Positions 23,831-34,309 of a stretch of 64,000 nt of DNA are shown one piece after another. The stretch's first letter is position 1. Every line of letters begins with the position of its first letter. The DNA comes from Sporobolomyces roseus (taxonomy: Eukaryota; Basidiomycota; Microbotryomycetes; Sporidiobolales; Sporidiobolaceae). The stretch lies in NCBI GenBank assembly GCA_016617785.1, contig JADILM010000003.1:1860001-1924000 (forward strand), read 5' to 3'. Under the pieces are notes generated by a model. It searched no databases and was not told the origin of the DNA. It saw only the letters and a program-made list of their open reading frames with translations. A program made the translations under genes and the position numbers.

Positions 23831-24867
23831 TCAAGCTTTGCAACGCTTTTCGTGAGATCTGAGAGGAGAATCCGGCTGATCAGTTTCCCCTAGCTTGAGC
23901 GTCGTGCAGAAAGGGGAAGTGGAAGACTCACTTGCGAGCGTCAGACCTCCTAAACCTCCTTCCGCATCGGCGACAAGGCCATGGTCTGAATGAGAAACCC
24001 TCGTTGATCAGTCTTCGGGGACCTTGAGCAATCGAAGGAGGAAGAGGGAACACACCGCTCATCCGTATGAATGTAGATGTGTCTGGTCAAGTCGTTCTTT
24101 CTTGCGAATACAGAATCACAGTGAGGACAGTACTTGTTTTTGGGAAGATCACTCGAGGGCTTGCGACGTCTCGCTCTGGACTTGATAGAAGGATTCGAGG
24201 GAAGCGGAACCGCCGAGGAAGGAGATAGAGGTGGAGAGGTATTGGATAAAGAGGGAGAAGGAGGAGCATTGGTGAGAGGAACGATAAGGGGAGGAGTCTT
24301 GACGGAAACTTCCGGGAGAGCCAGAAGTTTGCCAGTACTTGCTGAGAACGAACGGGGCGGTAGTCTGCGATTGAAGAAGTAGGTGTTGGAGTGGTGAGAG
24401 ACGTCGCGGGAGCAAGGAGGAATCGGGAAGAGGGAAGGGAGTCGTGCTGAATGAGAGACAGGTGCTCTCTCAGATTGTTCAAACGCTCGAGGTTCGAAAG
24501 ATTGAGGGAGAGATTCTTGAGAGTGAAGGGATACTAGAGGTACGTAAGGAACGACTCGGGGTCTCGCTCCGTGCTGAAGGAGCGGAGAATTTCTTGAAGA
24601 TCGAGAAGATGCAGTTTCAGAAGAAACGCTCCTTCGAAGTTGCTGATCCTCCTTCCAGGTTGTGTAAGCTGAGCTTGCGGATGATAGTGGTCCGAAGGCG
24701 AAAGAGAACGGTGCTGGAGGCGAAGAAGCTTGAGAGGAGCGAGGGAGAGAAGCGAATCTTGCTTCTTCTCTCACCTCGACCTCCTTAAAAAGCTTCTGAC
24801 AGCTCGGAAGAACTAGCGGAACCGACTTGAGCTCTACCTCTGAGGAGGGTGGAGTGCTTGATAGCAT
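23831..24867 (-). CDS. C2H2 zinc-finger transcription factor, copy 2
   Basis: This is a second predicted nuclear regulator with the same plan as the gene at 20026-20877: a Ser/Pro-rich region of about 250 residues, a basic stretch (KSRARRRKP), then finger 1 (YCPHCDSVFARKNDLTRH, then IYIHTDER) and finger 2 (PWPCRRCGRRFRRSDARK joined to SHEKRC), ending RCKA. Finger 2 again ends in Cys. Introns 24055-23986 and 23931-23859 fall in exactly the same two codons (the Arg after HTDE, and Lys before SHEKRC) and phases as in copy 1. The ATG at 24867 is the first in the main exon, but upstream splice signals give an in-frame extension (see 24868-25646). Outside the fingers I see no convincing similarity between the two proteins. 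Targets are unknown. Confidence 0.77.
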
Positions 24868-25646
24868 CCTAAGAGAGAGCTTTGCGGAACCTAGAGAGGA
24901 TGTAAGGTGAATGAACGTTGGAGAGAGACGTTCGTCGGTAAAGGGCTTAACGAGACTTACCTATTGGCTCCCCGTTGAATCGACTACTCTTCCGAGTGAG
25001 GTCTAGAGGAAGAGGGAGAACGAAAGGAGGGGAAAGAGAGGGAAAGGCAAGCGTCAATAGAGGTGCGAAGTCACCAGTGACCCCCCTCAATCGCCTTTTC
25101 TCCGCCTGAGCGTCGGAGCCGCACAGACAGGTACTGCATCCTCCAAGAGGGATTAGAGTTCCGCTTTTGTCAACTTGCAGCGTGACTCCCTATCGAGTAC
25201 AGGCCTTTGATCGGGGTTAGACTATCGCTGGGTTTAGACAGGCTAATCGGCTTGTTTCGTAGACGCATGAGAAGGCCTGAGTGCATTGGACCAGAGCCTG
25301 TCGTCCCCCTAAACCCGACTGGTGCAGCCCGATTTCGAGATGCTGTACATGGGTGAACTGCGGTCGACAGGCTAGAGACGCGGAGTTACGAGCATTTGAA
25401 ATTGGTATTACCCTGGCACCGGCTGTGGGACGGTAAGAGACCAGTAACATCCGACGAAAGAACCGGAGAACCGAACGGCGATGAAATGCTTTCGTCCGAA
25501 TTCGCTGACTTAGCTTGACGCGAGCTGCAGCTGATCACGCAAGCTCATAGTAACGTCAGCATTGAAGAAGAGCCGAACGGTAGGGGGTTGGAAGGAAGAA
25601 GTTTTAAGAAAAGTTGGACTCACCTCGAAGCGGCATAGAGGTCCAT
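24868..25646 (-). other. Possible upstream exons of zinc-finger copy 2
   Basis: Four minus-strand segments can be joined by splice sites: 25646-25624 (starting with ATG), 25524-25412, 25002-24961 and 24890-24868. The intron 25623-25525 has a GTGAGT donor, a GCTGAC branch and a CTGCAG acceptor. The acceptor at 25003 follows a long pyrimidine tract, and 24960-24891 starts GTAAGT. The donor at 25411 (GTAATA) is weaker. Joined, they read 67 codons without a stop and enter the zinc-finger frame exactly at its ATG. This may be the real N-terminus or a spliced leader with an upstream open frame. Confidence 0.35.
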
Positions 25647-26187
25647 TCGGAAGCTCGAAGTGGTAGTCAGGTCACAAAATATAGAGCTCACAATCCTGTC
25701 CGAGGCAGTATCGTAGGGGTAGAGGGTGTTGGGAGAGAGCTGCGAGACTTGACAGATGAAAATCGAGGGAGAGTGAAAAAGAGCGAGAGAAAAAGCTGCA
25801 GAGCAGCAGAAGTTGCGGGTAAGCTGTAGATTAGTCCCTGAGTCTGACAGAAGGTCGAATGATCGGGTTGAGTGGTTGATGATAGCGAAATACAGTAGCG
25901 AAGTGACTTGAAGTTTGGGTTTTGGAGAAAGGGAGAGACGACCGTTCGATAGGCGAGGTGAGAGCCGACTCAAGCTGAGACGGGCCTTCAGGCTGTTGTT
26001 GTCGTGTTACGTCGAAGAAGAAGCGCAAGTGATATGAAGAAGAAAGATCCGCTCTTTCGTAAAACCGAAGGAGAATTCGCAGGGTTCAAGAGCCGAGTCC
26101 GCAACAAAGATTCAGTACAACATCATTACTCCGATGACTTCTAGCACAATAAGTTATAGACACGGCGTTCTCCGGGAGGAAAACAAC
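25647..26187. other. Intergenic: haspin 3' side and zinc-finger copy 2 upstream
   Basis: I see no gene here. A minus-strand open frame of 117 codons (25973-25620) runs through into the candidate first exon, but it has no family motif. The segment probably holds promoter sequence for the zinc-finger gene and the 3' end of the haspin transcript. Confidence 0.4.
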
Positions 26188-28551
26188 CTATTCCCTTCGT
26201 TCCCTCGACCATTTCGCAAACTCCGCTGCGCCTCTCAAACCCTCCGGCTCCTCTGCAGCTTCCGTCGACTTCTTCCCTCCGCGCACCGCCTTTCTACTCT
26301 TCACTGTATTCTTCCTCACTGACTTCTTGACCACTCGCTCTTCCTCAATTAGATCTCCCAATACTTCTCTCAACTTCTCCTCCGCCTTGATCAAACACTC
26401 CCAAGCTGCGACTTCATCGATCATATCTTTCCTCTGTCTCTCGTTCAGCATCTTTGATTTGCCAAGTAGAGCGCTCGAAGAAGGGAGTGTTCGAGATTTT
26501 CGTTCGATCGGTAATGGGGAGGAGAGGGACGAGATTAGGAGAGAATGTCGGCGAGTCTTGCGTGGTGAGGGAACAGATCGCGAGGGTGAAGAGAAAGGTG
26601 AGGAGTTGGAGAGAGCGGAGGGAGATGGAGGGAGGGAAGGAGTTTTCAGTTTCTTTGCATGGAGGAGCTTGTCGACAAGATAATGTAGCCACTGTAAGCG
26701 GAGACGTTTGGTCAATACGATCGAATTAGTCGGATTGAACAGACGTTATGCGTACCAGTAGATTCGTCTTCGGATGAAACGCTTCCCATCCACCTCCTCG
26801 CTCAACAATCTCCTTCATTCCTCGATACACATCAAACTGTCGATCTCCTTCTCCCTCAAAGATACAGTCCTCCTCAAGCCCGTCGTACAATACATTCGGC
26901 TTTGCTTTCGCTTTCCCTTTTGATCTACTGCGAGTCGGTGTCGTCGTCGAAGCTCGAACTAAGCGAGAGAGGGTGAAATCGATTAGAGTCGCTTTGATCG
27001 TTGGCCGTGTAGAAGGGAAGGGTAGAGACAGTTTCCGCGGAGTGAGTTGAAGTGAAGCGAATTGATTCGGTAGTGCTGCTGACGAAGACGAGGAGGAAGG
27101 AGCGATAAGGATGTTTCCCCAGTGTAGATCTCGATGCTGCGAAGAAGAAGTCAATGCTACCTTATCAGCTCGCGGCTCATCGATGTAGCACGACATCAAT
27201 ACTCACCTCAAACTCGCAAGTCTCTTCAGCTGCACCAAGTTGCTCAACGACTTGATCCCAAATCTCTTTCGCTTCTCTCCAATTTCGTACTTTCCAACTC
27301 TCGAGATCCGTTCCTGCGTGACTCAGTAGGATGAGGGCGTAGAGTTGAGACGGAGGTAGGGTAGATGGTCGGATCTGATCATCGCAAGTTGGTTTCTGAG
27401 CAGCTTTGAAAGCGTCCCATGAGGCGAGAAGTGAAGCTGGATAAGCTCCTTGCACCAGGTAAGCCCTTTCGAAGGATTTGTGACGAGTCAGTGACGAGCA
27501 CGAGATGATTCAGTGAAGTAACGCACCCTTTGAATGGGACGAAACCTTCGATTCCTTCATTCTCCGCTCCCAACAGATGACTAATCTCGATCTCCCTCTT
27601 GACAGCTTCCCACTCACTCAGAAATGGGATTCCCACTGTAGTCTGTTCTTCGTCCTCCTCCTTGTCAGGCGAAGCGATCGGAATGATCTTGATAACGATT
27701 TCTTCTCCACCTCTCGAGGTGGTCGAGAACACTTCAGAGTACGAGGCTTCTCCTATTTTCCGCCAGGGATGCTCGAGAGTAGAAGGGACGGAGAAGGGAG
27801 CGAGGGGAGAGGAGACGAAAGAAGTGAAATCGAATGGTGCGGTTGAATCGGGGGAGAGGGTCGCTGCGAGAAGTGGAGCGAGGGGAGGAGGGAAGGGAAG
27901 CGTCGATAGTAAGGGTGTAGGAGGTGCAGATGGACCGAGCAGGATCTCGATTTCGTCCTCCGAGGGAATGGGTTCGTCGGTATCGTCCAAGTAGATTACG
28001 TTTCGTCTTTCCTCAACAATCACCGCATCGTCTGTTTCCTCCTCCGCCGTCTCCTCCGTTGGTCTATCTGATAGCTCCGCCTCGCTCTCGACGACCTTGG
28101 AAAACTTTGATCGCACGGGAACTTTCCTCGTCGATTTCTTCCTCAAAGGTACTCTCCTCGCTGAATCCGACGATTCCTCCGTTGATTCGAGAACCATCAC
28201 TTCCACGCCTTTCCCCTTGGACTCTACAGAGCTCGCCGTTTTGATCGAGGAAGCGGGCGAGCTGTTCTCCTTGTCTTGTTCGATGATTTCGTTACTTCTC
28301 CTCGTTGACGCTTTCGGAACCACCTTCTTCTCGACGTTGACCACCTTCTTGCTCACTGTCGGTACTAACTCGACCTCCTCATCTGAACTGTCACTGCTGT
28401 CATCGCTCCATCCTCCTGATTTGACCTTGTTGTTGATTGAAGTTGCGAGAGGAGAAAGTCGTTTGTTGTTGTCTAGGATGACTCGCTTGTTGACGACGTT
28501 CGTCTTGTGTTTCCCATAAGTCTTGTAGTGCTTTGTCGTACCTCCTAGCAT
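26188..28551 (-). CDS. Haspin-type histone H3 kinase
   Basis: Haspin phosphorylates histone H3 Thr3 at mitosis to recruit the chromosomal passenger complex. The N-terminal third is acidic, Ser-rich and disordered, with basic patches. The kinase follows: IGEASYSEVF (glycine loop), IVIKIIPI (catalytic Lys), WEAVKREIEISHLL (helix C), then catalytic HRDLHWGNIL and IDFTLSRL, where haspin has Asp-Tyr/Phe-Thr in place of DFG. CIFEGEGDRQFDVYRGM and the FHPKTNLLWLHYL stretch complete the haspin signature. Introns lie at about 27525-27462, 27205-27136 and 26758-26690, each joining conserved segments. The C-terminal tail of about 150 residues is Ser-rich and basic. About 720 residues. It is divergent from the uS10m gene. 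Confidence 0.92.
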
Positions 28552-28804
28552 TGTCTAGTGAGCGGTCGAGGGAGTTACAAATTGAAGTTGAGTGAAAGGG
28601 AGGGAAGGAAGAATGAGGTTGGAAGGAGTGACAAGGGTCGGAAGGGTATACTGTAATACTTTCGAGGTATCTAAAGCAGTCGTGTAGGCGGAAGAGAGTG
28701 AGAGGAGTGAGGACAAGACCAACTCAGATCGACTTGAATTGAAGTAATAACTGAATTGCAGAGTCATAATCAATCGCTTCTTGGCCTCATCCCACTCAGC
28801 AACC
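28552..28804. promoter_or_regulatory. Divergent promoter region, haspin / uS10m
   Basis: 253 bp between start codons serve both genes. The frame of the right-hand gene extends 24 bp upstream from a TTG, but the first ATG is at 28805. No recognisable motif. Confidence 0.55.
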
Positions 28805-29749
28805 ATGATTCGATTACCAAGAGCAGTTGCCCAAGTGGCAAGGACAAGATACGCTTCTACTTCAGCCGAAGCAAGCACTTCAACAAGCACCAGCGCTCCT
28901 CCACTGCCCTTCGCTACTCCCTCCTCTCAATCCCCTTCTTCACCTTCGTACGTCTCTCTAGATACGTACAGCTTGCTAGAAAAGTCTAATCGATACCTTC
29001 TACACAGATCACAACCAACAAGTGAACCCACGACCTCTTCACCACCGACTTCTGCTTCCTCCTCATCTTCATCTTCCCTCACTTCCTCCTCAGACTTTGA
29101 ACTATCTCCAGTGTTTGGCCGACATACACCTCTACCCCAGACTCATGGCGTACACGTCGCCACTCTCCATCTCCGTTCCTATACCGATTCAGTTCCCGAC
29201 CTCCAATTCTTCACTTCCTTCGCTCTACGCGCCGCGAAAGCACTCGGACTCCCTACTTCGGGTGCAGTAGCACTCCCAACTCGTACTTCACTCTTCACCG
29301 TTCCTCGTTCCCCCTTCGCACACAAGAAATCCCAACAAAATTTCTGGAGGAAAGAACATAAACGAGCGATCAAAGTTTGGGATGGGAATGAAGAGATCGT
29401 TGCGGCTTGGTTGGCGTACTTGAGGAAAGAGGCGTTGGGAGGAGTAGGAATGAAAGCTCAGGTGTTTACGTATCGACCCATTGGATGGGGTCAGGAGTTG
29501 GGTAAAGGTCAATTGGAGGGCGAAGAAGGTTTGAGGGCTCAAGAGGAGGAGCTGTTGGGAATGACCGCGGAAGGGGATGGTGCTCAAGTCGAGAGATTGG
29601 CGAAGGATTTGGTCGAGGAAATCGAATTGAACATTGAGGAATCGGAACAACTCGAGAAGAAGGAAGATCGCAAGGAGTTGAAGGAGGTAGCGAAGGAGGA
29701 GAAGGAGTCACCGGCAGCTAAGGAGGAGACTATCAAAGAGGACAAGTAG
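28805..29749 (+). CDS. RSM10: Mitochondrial small ribosomal subunit protein uS10m
   Basis: This is the mitochondrial ribosomal S10 protein. The N-terminus (MIRLPRAVAQVARTRYAS) is a clear presequence, and the ATG has a good context (AACCATG). The S10 core runs from HGVHVATLHLRSYTDSVPDL through FFTSFALRAAKALGL, PTRTSLFTVPRSPFAHKKSQ and FWRKEHKRAIKVWDGNEEIV. The C-terminal extension of about 80 residues is rich in Glu and Lys and not part of the core. Bases 28948-29007 look like a 60-bp intron (GTACGT donor, TCTAATC branch, CACAG acceptor), but the segment is in frame without a stop, so the unspliced reading also works (314 residues unspliced, 294 spliced). Confidence 0.9.
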   Translation: MIRLPRAVAQVARTRYASTSAEASTSTSTSAPPLPFATPSSQSPSSPSYVSLDTYSLLEKSNRYLLHRSQPTSEPTTSSPPTSASSSSSSSLTSSSDFELSPVFGRHTPLPQTHGVHVATLHLRSYTDSVPDLQFFTSFALRAAKALGLPTSGAVALPTRTSLFTVPRSPFAHKKSQQNFWRKEHKRAIKVWDGNEEIVAAWLAYLRKEALGGVGMKAQVFTYRPIGWGQELGKGQLEGEEGLRAQEEELLGMTAEGDGAQVERLAKDLVEEIELNIEESEQLEKKEDRKELKEVAKEEKESPAAKEETIKEDK

Positions 29750-30020
29750 AACTTACTCCCGTACTGAAAACGATGATCTATACTTGAGTAAAATTATGGG
29801 AATTTGCGAAGATGCGGGAATTTGAAGGGAGTCTACTTGCGCGACTGTATCGTTTCTCGACTGTCTATCTACTCTTCTGGGGAACGAAGCATCGTCGAGG
29901 AGGATGTCTCGAATTTTGACGTGTTTGTCGATCATTTTTCGCTTTCCCTTCTCCGTTGCCGCTGTTCCCTCATTCGCTCTTTCGCCATTCAAGGCAACAC
30001 TGTCCGGACTCCTGATCGCG

Positions 30021-33000
30021 ATGGATCCACCATCCAGCAACCCTACACACGCAAATGCAGCTCCCTCAAACGGTTCAACGCAACAGCAACAGAAAGGTGA
30101 GTTGACTTTAATATCTCGCCCGTCTCCACCATCTAGTAGCTGATCACGTGGACTGAATAGAAGCCACTGCACCTCCTGCTCACACACCTCATCGAAGCTG
30201 TAAGTCGAAGAGTTGACTTGTCCGAGTTTCCCGACCTGCTTTCTCTCCCGCTCTCTCTCTCCCTTTTTGCATACACTCATGCTCGCTCAACTCTCTCTAT
30301 AGATCCCGGCTTAACATCTGCAGAGAAGAGTCTATTTCCAAACTCAATGCCAGTTCGACAGACACTACCGAGTATCCATTCCTTCTCGAACAATAACAAT
30401 TCATCATCTCAATCTCCTCAACCTTCAATAAACTATGCGAGGCAACACTCTGCCTCGTCGCAACAGCATCATCATCAACAGCAGCAGCAGAGTAGATATA
30501 GCGCGAGTGGTTAGTCTGCTTTCCTCTCCCCTCAGTGGAATGCGAGTTGACAGGTTTCGGCCGGCGTTTTTTTTTCTTTCAATTCGATTGAGTTTAGCTT
30601 CTCCTTATGGTGCAGCTTCCGTTCCACCGCCAATGTCAACAGCAGGATCTCCCTCGAATCATACGGCTACGACTCCCACTCCACCGATCATTCCACCAGC
30701 TGCATCTCCGAAACTCACTACGAATCCTAATCCCGCACCTCCCTCTGCTTCAGCTGGTTCTCCTCCACTGAGTCGTCCTCACCTACCAGGAATCAATCAG
30801 CTCTCACCGAGACTTTCTGCCAATCAGCCTTCCGTTAGTCCTGCACCATCATCTTCGCAACATCAACCACAAGGGAGGGAAACGGAATCGCCTTTCGGTG
30901 GAGGAGGAGGAGGAGCGAGGAGGAACCCGATGAGTGTCAGTTCAATGCTGAGTGGACCACCTCGAGCTAGTGGAGTCGCTGCATTCACCCCTTCGTCAGC
31001 CGGACCTCCTCAACCTCCAGTTTTACCTCCCATGTCTTCTTCCGATTCTGTACCGAAGAACGGAAGGCATGGATCTCCGCACGAGTCAGCGCGTCCGGCG
31101 ATGTCGCAGCAGAGCAGCGGAGGAGGACAAGCTCGCTCGCCGATTCTTTCGAGACCGACACCGTCTGGTTCCAACCTTCCTTCTTTCCGACCTCCTTCGA
31201 CTCACGATGTCAAACCTACAGTCAAGACGAGCTCGCCATCTCTCGAGAAGAAGGAACCGCCCACACCCTCTGCTGCCGCTCAACAACCTTCGAAACCAGC
31301 TTATCCTTCGTTACCTTCTGCTTTCGCTCGAGAAAGCCCTTACTCGACTGCTCCTCCCTCGGCCTCGAATCCATCTTCCTCAAATAATGCACCTCACCAA
31401 CAATCGCAGCATTCAGCTCACATTCACCCTCAAGCGAGTAAAGCTCCCGCTCAACCTTTCTTCCCTAATCTAGCCGGTTATCGACCTCCTCCCTTCCCGA
31501 CGAATCCTCTCAATCCCAACGCTTCTTCTTCCTCGTCTGCGAATCATCGTCAACCTTCTTACGGGTCTCCTGCAACGAGTACTGGCGGATCTTCGGCACC
31601 TCCTACTTCGCAATCTCATCCTTCCTCTCAGCATCACACTCATCCGGCTGCTTTTCCCTGGCAGCAGCAGCAACAGCAACAAGGAGGAGGAGGAGCGAGA
31701 GATGTTTACGGTCACCAACAATCACCCAAAGTCGACCCTCATAATCACCCTTCTTCGAATCCTTCTTCCTCACACGCCCATTCTCACGCTCACTCACATC
31801 AACATTCTCACTCTCACCCTCCTCCTTCCTCGACTCATCAGCACTCTCACTCGCATCCTACCCATTCCCATTCGAGTCATCAACATTCTCATGCTCCTCA
31901 ACACTCGCACTCACATTCTCACTCGCACTCTCACTCTCACGCTCATCCCCCTTCTCATTCAACATCAGCTCATGTCAGGAGACCTTCCGCTAACGGATCG
32001 ATCGCTCATTCACCTCAAACGAACCGAACCCCTGGAGGAGGAATGGTTAAACCTAGTCCAGCAGCGAATATCAAGGGCTCATCAGCTGCAGCTGTAGGAG
32101 GAGCCGGAGCAGGAGCTAGATTTTCGAGTTTGATGGATGGACCTTACGGGCAATCGATTCGAGAGAATGGACCGGGAATGATCAACAAACCTTCTTCGGC
32201 CTCTACAGCTAGTTCAGCGGTTCCGAACGGTCACTCTCAGCAGCATCAAAGTCAACCTCCACCTCAAAAACGAAGGAGATCAGACACGACGAGTACGTCG
32301 GGAGTGCCAATCACCAATCTCCCACCAGCTCCAGCTCAAGTGACAAAATTAGCAAGAGCTTCCCCGTCTCTCCCGTCTACTCCCGCACCTCTCCCACCTC
32401 CTCCCTTCACTCATACCGATCTACGGCTAGCTACTGTCCGACCTCCACTCGTTTCAATCGATAATTCAGCTATCGATTCTTACCTCGCGACGGCTTCGAC
32501 CGGTTTCGAGAAATCTGGTCAACCTCGACCTTTCGCAGGGAGGAAACTTTACGATCCTTTCGTTTCACCCGCTCAATTACTCGATGGAGCGACCTTACGA
32601 ACTTGTGTAGGAGGTACCTTCGAACTCGTCGTTCCTACCTCCTTGCTCGTCACTCCGCCTTCGACCCCGAGTTCTTCCTCAACGATCCCCTTGATTCGTT
32701 CTTCATGCTCCGTTCCCCCTATCTCACCACCTCCAATTTCACTTTCATTCGGTCCTCCCTCTTCCTACGACGGTTCACCTCTCCCTCTCACATCGAACAC
32801 GACTCCCATCTCCCTCCCTCCTCATCTCTACGATTTACCTTCGTTCAAGACTCGACAAGTATGGGGAACCGATGTTTACACGGACGATTCCGATTTACTC
32901 GGGATTCTCGTTCATAGTGGATGGATTCGATTAGCTAGGAGAGAGAGGAAGTTACGAGCTGGAGAGAAAGGAGCTGGAGACGAAGCGATCAGGAGAGCTT

Positions 33001-33690
33001 GGGAATCGATCAAAGAACCTACGAATAAGAGAAAGAGGGTCAGTACGATTTTGAACGAAGTTGCGCAACATCATGAAGAGGGGGAAGAGGAAGAGGTTCC
33101 TAAGAATCTCTTGGTTACCGTTGGAATCGTTCCTGCTTTAGTTAGGTATCAGGGAATGGAGAGGAGTGGGATCAGGAGTAGGAATTGGGGAAATGGTCAT
33201 GATGGTGTCAGTTTGAGGGTTGAGAACGTTCAGCCGCTATCTGTGAGTTTCGTTGCCTCGCTAGAGTAAGGGGTTTCCGTCGCTGATGAGAGTCTGCACG
33301 AGCTCGCAGGAACATTCCGTCGAACATGGTCGCAGAACCCTTCGGACGAATTCTCGATTAACAAGTAAACAACTTTCATCAGATCGCAAACTCGCTCAAA
33401 ACCCTGATCCTCACTCCTTCTTACCTCCTCCGTCTTCTCACTCATCTGAAGCATCGCTCGCGGGAGGCCCAGTCGAAGATTTACCGATTTATCCGAAGTT
33501 ATCGAAACCGAAACGTTTCAAGTTCAGCCCGGAGGAGGATCTTCCCGGAACAGCAGGGAAGGAGGAGAGTGAGTTGGAGGTATCGGATACTTTTGTATTG
33601 GATTTCTTAACGGGACGAGGGAAATTCGTTGGACTGGAGGAACGGGAAGTTGGAAGAGACGGATTGGATAGGATGGAGATAGAGGTCTGA
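30021..33690 (+). CDS. RXT3: Rxt3-domain subunit of the Rpd3L histone deacetylase complex
   Basis: Rxt3 is a subunit of the large Rpd3 histone deacetylase complex in the nucleus. The diagnostic domain is C-terminal: VSIDNSAIDSYL, then VWGTDVYTDDSDLLGILVHS with GWIRLARRERKLR, and LLVTVGIVPALVRYQGMERS. The preceding 650 residues are low-complexity Ser, Pro, Gln and His, including a His/Ser repeat (31780-31970) and poly-Gln. The ATG at 30021 starts MDPPSSNPTHANAAPSNG. Introns at about 30096-30161, 30200-30302, 30511-30598 and 33243-33310 keep the frame open from there. The last exon ends FVLDFLTGRGKFVGLEE and is open to the TGA. About 1,110 residues, much longer than yeast Rxt3 because of the low-complexity part. 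Confidence 0.87.
31780..31970 (+). repeat. His/Ser-rich tract inside RXT3
   Basis: The RXT3 frame encodes about 65 residues made mostly of alternating His and Ser, with Pro, Gln, Thr and Ala, for example HSHSHSHSHSHAHPPSHS. At DNA level it is an imperfect CAYTCN repeat. Such tracts can bind metal ions or target proteins to nuclear bodies; nothing in the sequence says which applies here. Confidence 0.9.
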
Positions 33691-34309
33691 AGAGGCGCGG
33701 AAATTGACATATCCTGATAATGCGAAGCATCAAGCTCTCACTTGGTCGTCAAGGAGATTCGCTCAGCGGGAGAAGAAATGGATCTGCCCTTGACTGTGCA
33801 AACACGTCTTATCTCTGCCTTTGCATCCTTTCTCCTCAGGCCTCAGTCCCCTTTAGCTTGCTTCTCTGCGAGCTACGGTAATGTCGACTGTGTCTTGTTG
33901 CACCGCTTCTGTATCCGTGAATTAAGCCTTTGAGCCGGTTGCGCTCAATTCGTCTTCTTTTGTTCTACGCTTCTCTCTCTCTCTCTCCTGACTACTCTTC
34001 TGACTTTCCCGATTCTTCGTCAGACTCCTCGAGACCCTTCGAGATACACCATCACCCACTTTCCTCGGTGTCCCCCTTCTCTATTAAACTTCGAGGCTCC
34101 AACTTTTATTGTCCAAGAGCTTTTCCCCTCTCACCTTCGAACGAGTTTGCTGAGTATCTTACCCTCGACGTATACCGACACATCTCGAAGTCGTATCACT
34201 ATCCCGCTGGGAACGCTCAATCATTCAGCAGTCGAATAACTCCTCGACTTCTCTCAATTCTCGGAGATCCCGGTTGACCCCCCGAGGTCAAGGGTATAAG
34301 GGTTAGTGA
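33691..34309. other. Intergenic: RXT3 3' side and glycosyltransferase-like gene promoter
   Basis: The 619 bp are pyrimidine-rich on the plus strand with short CT runs (about 33970-33990). An open frame of 115 codons (33930-34277) lacks any family motif and is probably leader sequence. I see no RNA gene. Confidence 0.45.
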
